Shown here: piece after piece, positions 56,105 to 64,000 of the stretch
Numbering within the stretch: position 1 is the stretch's first letter
Layout of the letters: each line of letters starts with the position of its first letter
DNA from: Lentilactobacillus farraginis DSM 18382 = JCM 14108
GTDB lineage: Bacteria > Bacillota > Bacilli > Lactobacillales > Lactobacillaceae
Assembly (NCBI RefSeq): GCF_000583655.1
Contig: NZ_BAKI01000003.1
Span: 62,001-126,000 of the forward strand
Length of the DNA: 64,000 nucleotides
Direction: 5' to 3'
The notes under the pieces: model-generated
The model's database searches: none
The model's input: only the letters and a program-made list of their open reading frames with translations
Told to the model about the DNA's origin: nothing
Position numbers and translations under genes: made by a program

Positions 56105-57813
56105 GTGAAAGCAAAGAATGCAGCTGCTCACAAAAGAAATATTTCAATAATAACTTGTTTGGTTGCTTTGGTATCAAGCTTCCTCCTGGTTGTCAACCAT
56201 ACATATGCTGACGCTGAATCACAAACAACCTGCACTCAAATACCATCTCAGTCAACGTCCTCACAACAAACACCCCCCTCTAGAGAATCATCTTCTACCA
56301 ACCACAATAATGACGAAGTCCCCTCACAAAATATCGCAATTACCACGGGTGGCAACTCTTCGAACGATCAAAACAGCGACCAGAGAATCTCTGTTCCGTC
56401 GAATCAATCATCTGTCAATGAAACAACTACCCATACACCATCAGATAATACCAACTCAACAAATCAAAGCAACCCATTGAGCAGCCCAGACGCCACAGCA
56501 AATAAAGTCCAGATTGCTCAACAAGACGTAGCAACTAGTCCATTAGCCCCCGATCAAAACCCGATTACTACTGATTTTTCAAAGAGCAATGACAACCAAG
56601 CAACCGATTCAAAAACTACTGTGGCTCAATCCGAAAGTGTCAGCAACATACCAACTAGTGGCGTTGATAAAGATCAAATGACCGTCACAGGTACCATTAA
56701 TTCGACTGATCCAACCATTAAACAATCAAGCTCTAATCCCCTATTCAAATGGCTGACAAACATGACAAGTGCCGGAACAGCCGCTTTAATTTACCCACTT
56801 TTAGCTTCCCGTCAAGGCGTCCGTTTCTTACTGGAATGTCGAAAAATATTCTTCCCTCGTTACACGATCGATCATACGTGGTCTAATTTAGATCAAAAAT
56901 ACAATCCGAAATATACAAAACAATTTTATACGAATGCCCAGCAATGGTACGACATCGGTGTTAAGAGAGAAAATTTGACGATCCCATTTGCGGACGGTAG
57001 TGGGAACGCTTCAGCGACTTACATTGCGCATCCAGGATCAACTAAAACTATTATTTACGGTCAGGGTTGGACAACCAGGCAGAATGGATGGGATATGTTT
57101 CAAAAATTTTCTATGATATGGGTTACAATATTTTAATGCCATATAGCCGCGGTCAGGGCAGTAGTGATGGCGAATTTGTTACATTTGCTTACAAAGATAA
57201 GCAAGATTGGATTAATTGGATTAATAAGGTTAACCAGATAAACGGCTCTGGCAGTGAAGTCATTCTCTATGGCCAGTCTATGGGAGCTGATGAGGCTTTA
57301 GAAGCCGCTGCGCAAAAGAATTTGCCATCATCTGTCAAAGCAGTTGTTGCTGACTGTGGTTACTCAACGCTTCCTTCACTTCTTTATTCACTTTATACAA
57401 GGGCTGCTAATAAATTAAATGACTTCACGGCCAAAATCGGCTGGAATCTAAATGGATCGATCCCATTGGCACCATATGATCAATTTTTGAAAAATCTCAA
57501 CAACATTAACTACTTGCTTCAAAGTTTCAATATTGATGATGCTTCGGGAATAACAGCCGTAAAGAATTTAGCGCTGCCCACATTATTTATTGCAACAGCT
57601 GATGATGACTTCATTCCAGATTCTGAAACCAAAGCTTTGTACAACGCCAGCATTTCCAAGAATAAGCAGCTATGGATTCTGGATGGGCGCGTGGGTGGTC
57701 ACGCCTCTGCCAATAATGCGGTGGTTGCCTATCAACAACATATTCAAAGCTTCCTTGATGCTTGCTGCAACGTTAAAAATAATTCAATTTCAAACCATAC
57801 TATTGCAGCCTAA
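56105..57813 (+). pseudogene. Secreted serine/threonine-rich alpha/beta hydrolase, copy 1, frameshifted as given
   Basis: About 570 residues after repair. Signal peptide (RNISIITCLVALVSSFLLVV then HTYADA), a 170-residue low-complexity S/T/N/Q linker, then a hydrolase domain: TIIYGQGWTT, GYNILMPYSRGQGSSDGEF, nucleophile GQSMGADEALEAA, acid TADDDFIPDSETK and histidine GRVGGHAS. The frame breaks near 57083: ACCAGGCAG lacks one base (ACC AAG GCA likely), compared with WTTEPEWMGY in copy 2. GTG start with AAAGGGG. Lipase/esterase or peptidase activity is possible; substrate unknown. Confidence 0.78.
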
Positions 57814-57902
57814 CATTTTTTGATATAGGGCAAGGAACCGCGGAACTGGTTTTGGTTCAAAAAATCTCTCTCAAAATGTGTCTCAAATATTGACTTCATT
57901 CC

Positions 57903-57962
57903 AACGTTGAAGGCAGCGACCGTAGTCCACAAGCTGCTAACATTACTGTTGTTGACGACTAG
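57903..57962 (+). pseudogene. Remnant of a second cold shock gene (3' end only)
   Basis: About 19 codons reading NVEGSDRSPQAANITVVDD then TAG, matching the end of the csp gene at 55717-55920 with few differences, including the following TTAAAAA. No 5' part remains. It lies in the same relation to copy 2 of the hydrolase as csp does to copy 1, so it marks a csp-hydrolase tandem duplication. Confidence 0.82.
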
Positions 57963-58125
57963 TTAAAAAAATTTCTAGGAACGGGACTGGGATAAAAGTA
58001 ATTTTGATTATATTAGTTGATAGCTAGCATTAATCATACACCCCCGGAATAATTAACCATGTTCATTTAATTAAAAAAGCGGTATACTAAATTTGGAAAT
58101 TAGTTAATATGAGGGTATATTAAGC

Positions 58126-59880
58126 GTGAAAAAAAATCAATTAAGCATTTATCAACTATTTAGCCTGACAGTTGCAACATTAATCATCGGCTTATTTTGG
58201 GGTATTCAAAATACATATGCCGACACCGTTGCAACACCACAGCAATCCGTTTTCTTTAATGTATCGACTGATTCTAGTTCAGCTGAGCAAAGCACAGAAA
58301 CACCAACGCAACAAGCCACGGCCACAGTGTCTTCATCTTCATCTTCAGATTCAACTTCGTCAATTAATCAAAACGATCAGGGGCAATCTGCGTCAAATAA
58401 AACCATTGATGCTTCGTCAAAATCCGAAGCAACGACGCCGGCTGCCACACAAAAATCAGTTGTTGATGATCAAGCGGAGACACTATCATCCTCAACTGAT
58501 AGTAGCGTCACTGAAACAAATTCATCTCAATCAGTATCATCTGATTCAATCGTAAATAATCAGTCTTCCTCACAAGCGACAACCGCTTCTCAATTCTCTC
58601 AAAGCCAATCCAGTGCTGATTCTACAAGCGACGTTTCAACTGCCGACTCAAGTTCAGCTTCTGTAACCAGTTCAGCCGCTAAAAGTGATGGCCCCTCTGA
58701 TGAGACAGACAAAGATCAAATTACCGTTAGCGGGACTGCTGATTCATCCGATCCAACCATTAAACAATCCAGCAGCAATCCGCTACTTAACTGGTTAACA
58801 AATCTCACGAGTGCTGGGGCAGCCTCACTTATTTATCCGTTTGTGACATCCAGACAAGGTTCTCACCTCATTTCCCAATTTCGGACATTATTATCACCTA
58901 CCAGATATAATATTGATAAAACCTGGTCCGACTTGGATCAAAAATATGATCCCGATTACACAAAACAATTTTATACTGAAGCTAAGAACTGGTACGACAA
59001 CGAGGTAACCAAACAAACTTTAACGGTACCATTTGCCGATGGCTCTGGGAATGCTTCGGCAACCTATATCGCTCATCCCGGATCAACCAAAACGATCATC
59101 TATGGTCAGGGATGGACCACCGAACCGGAATGGATGGGCTACATTTCAAAAATCTTTTATGACATGGGCTACAACGTTTTAATGCCCTACACTCGGGGAC
59201 AAAATGGTAGTGATGGCGAGTTTATGACTTTTGGCTATAAAGACAAGGCTGATTGGACTAACTGGATTAACAAAGTTGACCAGATCAATGGTCCTGACAG
59301 TGAAGATATCCTCTATGGTCAATCCTTGGGAGCAGATGACGCGCTGGAAGCCGCTGCCCAAAAAAACTTGCCTTCTTCAGTCAAAGCCGTCATCGCAGAT
59401 TGTGGCTACTCAACGATTCCTTCACTTCTTTATTCACTTTACACAGGAGCCGCTAATAAGCTAAACGGTTATACGTCTAAAATCGGATGGAATCTTAATG
59501 GTTCGATTCCACTGGTTCCTTACGATCAATTTTTAAGCAACTTAAACAAGATTAACCATTTTGTTCAAGGCTTTAATTTAGATGACGCTTCAGGGTTAAC
59601 AGCTGTTAAGAATTCAACTCTGCCAACACTATTTATTGCAACAGCAGATGATACTTTTATTCCTGACTCAGAAACCAAAGCTTTGTATAACGCCAGCAAC
59701 TCCGAATATAAGCAATTATGGATCTTGGACGGAAATGTTGGTGGTCATGCTTCAGCCAATAATGCTGTTCTTGCCTATAAGCAACATATTCAGAATTTCC
59801 TTAATGCTGTTGAAAACGGTCAGACAACGCCGGCAAACACTGCTTCACCTGTTGTAAATACACAAAATGCTGCCGCATAA
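58126..59880 (+). CDS. Secreted serine-rich alpha/beta hydrolase, copy 2
   Basis: 584 residues, intact. Signal peptide (FSLTVATLIIGLFWGIQNTYA-D), then about 170 residues very rich in Ser/Thr/Gln/Ala, then the hydrolase domain from about residue 200: TIIYGQGWTTEPEWMGY, GQSLGADDALEAA (nucleophile elbow G-x-S-x-G), TADDTFIPDSETK (acid) and GNVGGHASANN (histidine). No LPXTG anchor, so probably released or wall-associated through the linker. GTG start with GAGGG. The catalytic domain is very similar to copy 1; the linker has diverged. Confidence 0.82.
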   Translation: MKKNQLSIYQLFSLTVATLIIGLFWGIQNTYADTVATPQQSVFFNVSTDSSSAEQSTETPTQQATATVSSSSSSDSTSSINQNDQGQSASNKTIDASSKSEATTPAATQKSVVDDQAETLSSSTDSSVTETNSSQSVSSDSIVNNQSSSQATTASQFSQSQSSADSTSDVSTADSSSASVTSSAAKSDGPSDETDKDQITVSGTADSSDPTIKQSSSNPLLNWLTNLTSAGAASLIYPFVTSRQGSHLISQFRTLLSPTRYNIDKTWSDLDQKYDPDYTKQFYTEAKNWYDNEVTKQTLTVPFADGSGNASATYIAHPGSTKTIIYGQGWTTEPEWMGYISKIFYDMGYNVLMPYTRGQNGSDGEFMTFGYKDKADWTNWINKVDQINGPDSEDILYGQSLGADDALEAAAQKNLPSSVKAVIADCGYSTIPSLLYSLYTGAANKLNGYTSKIGWNLNGSIPLVPYDQFLSNLNKINHFVQGFNLDDASGLTAVKNSTLPTLFIATADDTFIPDSETKALYNASNSEYKQLWILDGNVGGHASANNAVLAYKQHIQNFLNAVENGQTTPANTASPVVNTQNAAA

Positions 59881-59897
59881 ATTTTATCAACTTAGAT

Positions 59898-59936
59898 GAA
59901 AAAGCGAAGTAGGAAAAACCTACTTCGCTTTTTATT
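59898..59936 (+). terminator. Terminator after hydrolase copy 2
   Basis: AAAAAGCGAAGTAGG / CCTACTTCGCTTTTTAT. The 200 bases up to panE contain nothing I can support as a gene. Confidence 0.85.
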
Positions 59937-60136
59937 TATATACTTTTTCTTATCCTTCATAGCGTGCTTATAAGTCTGGTTAATTCCGCTAAACAATTGA
60001 CCACAGACTATGGGTAAAGTTGCCAAAAGTGCCTTACTTATTATGTGTCTTCCACTACAATGGTTTCTATTATCAATTCTGAAACTTGTCGAAGAAGAAA
60101 GATTAGTGCTATGTCATTTCACAAAATCAGTTAACC

Positions 60137-61162
60137 TTATGATTTCGCTTGGGCCGATGACTGCTGAGCAGCATGTTTCTTATCCGATTCCAAGACTGAT
60201 TGGATATAACCGTCAACATCAAACGTGCCGGAAAATTCAGCTAAGTGAACCAGATTTCGCAAAAAGTCATGCGTCTTTGCTTCATAATGATACTTTAAGC
60301 CCAGTTCATAAATATAACCGTTAATATAATCAACTTCTGTTTGTCTGTTCTTTGAAATGTCCTGATACATGGACGGAAAATGAAGTGGATTGGAAACCCG
60401 GCTAACGTAGGAAACTGTCTCCCACTCTTCTTTACGGGTATTCAGCAGCGTAATCCCGGCTCGTTCACAAACGTCAAAAGCTTCGTTAATCAACTGTACG
60501 CCCAACTTTTTAGCCACCGGTGATTGAATATACTCGCCCATTCGAATTTTAAACATAGTACAAAGCGTATTGACAACCGAATTAAAGATAACCTTGGCCA
60601 TCAGTGTTCCAAGAAAGTTGGTAGTCAAATTAGGGTTCAAGCCAGCCTGGGTGAACTCATCGACAATCTGATGAGTCATTTGATCAGGCTTTTCAGTTTC
60701 ATTGGCAATATTCATTGAACCGGCTCCCTTAGCGCCGATAAAATCAACGTCGCCGGCCTTATTCAAAACCGTCCCAATCAAAGCCGTCCCACCAAGGACC
60801 CGATCTTCAGGAAAATATTGATTTAACTTTTCAATATGCCCCATGCCGTTCATACAGGTAACAACATATTGTTTATCATTAAAGAAATGAGCACTTCGCT
60901 TTAAGAAATCAGCTAGTTGGTACTGTTTGGTAAAGACAATCAGCACATCCGGATCACCTTTATATTCTTCAGGATAATAAATGTTTACCGGCACCAAATG
61001 TTTATTTTGTCCGTCACGGGAAACGTAAACCCCTTTTTGCTGCCGAATAGTGTCAACTTGTTGATCCCAAGTATCAACAAAGTCAACGTCAAACCCCGCT
61101 TCCTGAAGTAAAACGCCGTAACGTAGTCCCATAGCGCCTGCACCCAATACTGTATATTTCAT
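60137..61162 (-). CDS. PanE/ApbA family 2-oxoacid reductase (ketopantoate reductase-like)
   Basis: 341 residues: N-terminal Rossmann VLGAGAMGLRYGVLLQEAG, DVLIVFTKQYQLADFL, CMNGMGHIEKL with the conserved asparagine, and the C-terminal substrate domain with the catalytic lysine in GTLMAKVIFNSVVNTLC and NRQTEVDYINGYI. In lactic bacteria this family includes true ketopantoate reductases and D-2-hydroxyacid dehydrogenases acting on branched-chain or aromatic keto acids. A T-box with a Phe-type specifier upstream favours an amino-acid-linked role such as phenyllactate formation (inference). ATG with GGAAGATTGG. Confidence 0.8.
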   Translation of the reverse strand: MKYTVLGAGAMGLRYGVLLQEAGFDVDFVDTWDQQVDTIRQQKGVYVSRDGQNKHLVPVNIYYPEEYKGDPDVLIVFTKQYQLADFLKRSAHFFNDKQYVVTCMNGMGHIEKLNQYFPEDRVLGGTALIGTVLNKAGDVDFIGAKGAGSMNIANETEKPDQMTHQIVDEFTQAGLNPNLTTNFLGTLMAKVIFNSVVNTLCTMFKIRMGEYIQSPVAKKLGVQLINEAFDVCERAGITLLNTRKEEWETVSYVSRVSNPLHFPSMYQDISKNRQTEVDYINGYIYELGLKYHYEAKTHDFLRNLVHLAEFSGTFDVDGYIQSVLESDKKHAAQQSSAQAKS

Positions 61163-61221
61163 AGTCCAATCTTCCTTTCAATTAATCGCTAATATTTTCA
61201 ACTGCCAATCGAGTCTGGCCA

Positions 61222-61480
61222 AATAAAAAATCGCCCCTCTGTCACTACTGACAAAAGGACGACTTTCAGCCGCGGTACCACCTTCATAGATACACTATCT
61301 GCATCCACTCGTTGACATGCTTTAACGGACAAGTCCGAAACCAGCTTACCAGGTTAGCTCACCGATTTGATTAAAAAGCATGAAAGTCACCATTTGTGGT
61401 CTCAGAGTCATCTTCCAGCCGCTGAATGACTTCTCTAATAAACTGAATACCAACAAAAGCTTCTTTCAAATTGATACTTC
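61222..61480 (-). promoter_or_regulatory. T-box leader of the PanE-type gene, Phe specifier likely
   Basis: Minus strand: AGAGA of the specifier loop, AGTCA pairing with TGACT, then the loop GACU-UUC-A. UUC lies at 61384-61382; the neighbouring register UUU is also Phe. The T-box sequence GGTGGTACCGCGG is at 61282-61270. The terminator TCGTCCTTTTGTCA / TGACAGAGGGGCGA with T6 ends near 61225. Confidence 0.88.
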
Positions 61481-61482
61481 GA

Positions 61483-61511
61483 ATTATGAGTTTTAAATAA
61501 CAAAATGTCAA
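61483..61511 (-). promoter_or_regulatory. Promoter of the T-box leader
   Basis: Minus strand TTGACA, 17 bp, CATAAT. Confidence 0.8.
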
Positions 61512-61690
61512 GTGTTTTTTAATTAAACGTGATTAAAATGTGATTTTTAATTTGATTCATGTCCCTAAACGGTTAATTAAGGTTTCCGTTACAAGACATT
61601 TCACTTTTCATCAGATACTATTATTTCGGTGAATCATAGGTGTTCCCTGCGTTACAGGCGCGGGTTTGCGGTTTTCGATTTTAACCGCTG

Positions 61691-62472
61691 TCACTTCGGA
61701 TAAACTGCCAAACGATCACCTGAAATGGTAACCGTTTGAATGGGCTTCTCATAAAACTCGGATAAGCTGGATTCATTTAGAACCATTTCCCGTTCTCCAG
61801 CACGAACACGTGGCCTTGACGCAACAATAAAACATGGTTAAAACACGGTAACAGTTCTTCAGTATAATGCGAAACCAACAGAAGTGCCGGTCGATTCGGC
61901 ATTTTTGCGATCTGGGCAACCCGCGTCAATAATTCTTCTCTGGCAAACAGGTCCAGGCCGTTGCACGGTTCATCCAAAATCAACAATTGCGGATGAGCCA
62001 TCATTGCCCTGGCAATCAAAACCAGCTGCCGTTCCCCCTGCGATAAAACGGCATATTTTTTACCTAATAGTTTTTCCCCACCCATTTCAATTAGGATTTG
62101 ACGGGCTTCATCTAAATCAGCCTGTGAGAACTCCTGATAAATACCAATACTGGCAAATTTCCCCGATAAAACGATAAAATCTACCAAATCACCGGTATGC
62201 AGCTGATCTTGAAGGGCATTACTAACCCACCCAATTTTGGTCTTCAATTCGGGAATGTTAGTGTGGCCAAAGACACCGCCCAAAACCTCCAACCGGCCGG
62301 TAGTCGGCCATAAATCCCCATGAATCATTTTCAACATGGTTGTTTTACCGGCACCGTTTAATCCCAAAATAGCCCAATTCTCATTTTGATTCACCTGCCA
62401 ATTAATATGATGCAAGATTTTCTTTTTACCGCGGGTAACCGAAACATCATCAAATCGTAAAATTCTTTCCAT
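61691..62472 (-). pseudogene. ABC transporter ATP-binding protein (ModF/YlmA type), frameshifted near the C-terminus
   Basis: About 261 residues after repair. Walker A LGLNGAGKTT, Q-loop region WVSNALQDQL, signature VLSQGERQLVLIARAM, Walker B LLILDEP and the switch histidine in LLVSHYTEE. No membrane partner lies next to it, as with stand-alone YlmA/ModF-like ATPases. The frame stops early at 61777; one A missing from GGGAAATGG restores GKMVLNESSLSEFYEKPI to a stop at 61691. Transport substrate, if any, unknown. Confidence 0.82.
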
Positions 62473-62499
62473 AGCTGCCTCCTAAATGTATATGTATTC

Positions 62500-62551
62500 A
62501 AAAGGACTGAATAAACCGGAGTGAGGGGTTTGATTCAGTCCTTTCTTTTTT
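62500..62551 (-). terminator. Terminator after ilvC
   Basis: GGACTGAAT-AAACC / GGTTT-ATTCAGTCCTTTT on the minus strand; the plus strand also has a T run. Confidence 0.75.
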
Positions 62552-62688
62552 AGTTACTTCGTTATCGTGAGCAAAAGCCCACAGTCGCTCCGTAAACGCT
62601 GGCCGAGTTAGTTTACGGAAGTCGTTTCATCATTTTATTCAATCAAACATGTTGGAAAATAATCCTGTCACTATAAGCGGTGATTGGC

Positions 62689-63800
<1,112 letters not shown>

Positions 63801-63822
63801 TCACCTCCTTAAATTTTTTTGG

Positions 63823-64000
63823 CTAAAAGCCAAGCATATCATTATTTTGATGTCCAGGCGCTACCATTGGGTAAACCTGTTCGTCAACCGGTACCTGAAC
63901 CTCAACCAAGGTTGACTTGGGGTCATCAAAGATATCATTCAACTGCTGCTCAAGCGGTTGTTCCGAATCCAACTGCCGATAATGAATGTCGTAGGCATCG
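63823..64000 (-). CDS. ilvB: Acetolactate synthase large subunit (3' end)
   Basis: The minus-strand frame enters from the right edge (DAYDIHYRQLDSEQPLEQQL), continues STLVEVQVPVDEQVYPMVAPG and ends NDMLGF then TAG. PKSTLVEVQVP...VYPMVAPG is the typical C-terminus of the biosynthetic, ThDP-dependent acetohydroxyacid synthase large subunit. It makes acetolactate or acetohydroxybutyrate for IlvC. Only the last 58 codons are visible. Confidence 0.88.
   Translation of the reverse strand, partial: DAYDIHYRQLDSEQPLEQQLNDIFDDPKSTLVEVQVPVDEQVYPMVAPGHQNNDMLGF

Noticed and set aside
59940-60115. Minus-strand frame without start codon (ALLATLPIVCGQLFSGINQ)
   Set aside because: Looks mildly protein-like but has no start, no binding site and begins right after a stop; possibly a decayed fragment, not supportable.
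60010-60324. Plus-strand open frame of 104 codons
   Set aside because: It overlaps the 3' end of the PanE-type gene antisense, has no ribosome binding site and its composition is that of a shadow frame.

Overview
The window is a chromosomal segment of a low-to-moderate GC Firmicute. Gene content, strong AGGAGG-type ribosome binding sites and frequent TTG starts point to the Lactobacillaceae. Supporting genes are PepO, azlCD with an XRE-cupin regulator, a ClpL-type Hsp100, ktrAB, a zinc butanediol dehydrogenase and an L-box lysine operon using the acetylated diaminopimelate (DAP) branch. Acetolactate synthase and ilvC at the right edge imply branched-chain amino acid synthesis, which many lactobacilli lack. 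I cannot fix the genus. No rRNA, tRNA, CRISPR array, prophage or transposase gene was seen.

Layout. 1-3.5 kb: MFS exporter end and a P-type cation ATPase. 3.7-11.6 kb: a leftward lysine/DAP operon (lysA, acetyltransferase, deacetylase, dapA, dapB, aminotransferase, asd) led by a lysine riboswitch with its own terminator. 12-14.4 kb: divergent aspartokinase-dapF. 14.5-22.5 kb: two unknown genes, a nuclease-helicase, a FAH-family enzyme, a lactonase, perR with its operator and a secreted amidase. 22.5-25 kb: T-box-controlled proBA. 25-36 kb: YibE/F pair, Usp, thioesterase, butanediol dehydrogenase, azlCD with regulator, TSUP transporter and rarA. 36-46.8 kb: PPK2, pepO, methionine aminopeptidase, PgpA-like protein, DNA glycosylase, pgmB and RNase HI. 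47-55.9 kb: amidohydrolase, ktrBA, a vitamin kinase, osmC, the Clp ATPase and a cold shock gene. 56-60 kb: two tandem secreted serine-rich hydrolases. 60-64 kb: PanE-type reductase behind a T-box, an ABC ATPase, ilvC and ilvB.

Two features cut across the window. First, about twelve copies of an approximately 120 bp imperfect palindrome lie at five intergenic loci. In four loci the element starts exactly at, or overlaps, the stop codon of the upstream gene, always in the same orientation. The stems vary between copies with compensating changes, and one copy is a hybrid of two subtypes. I found no described family to assign it to and consider it the best candidate for something new.

Second, fourteen genes carry single-base indels, mostly loss of one base from a short homopolymer. 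They include dapB, the DAP acetyltransferase, proB, ilvC and the Clp ATPase. The reading frames are otherwise perfectly conserved, so uncorrected sequencing error is more likely than real decay. These genes are typed as pseudogenes only because the frames are broken as given. pepO also carries an in-frame stop.
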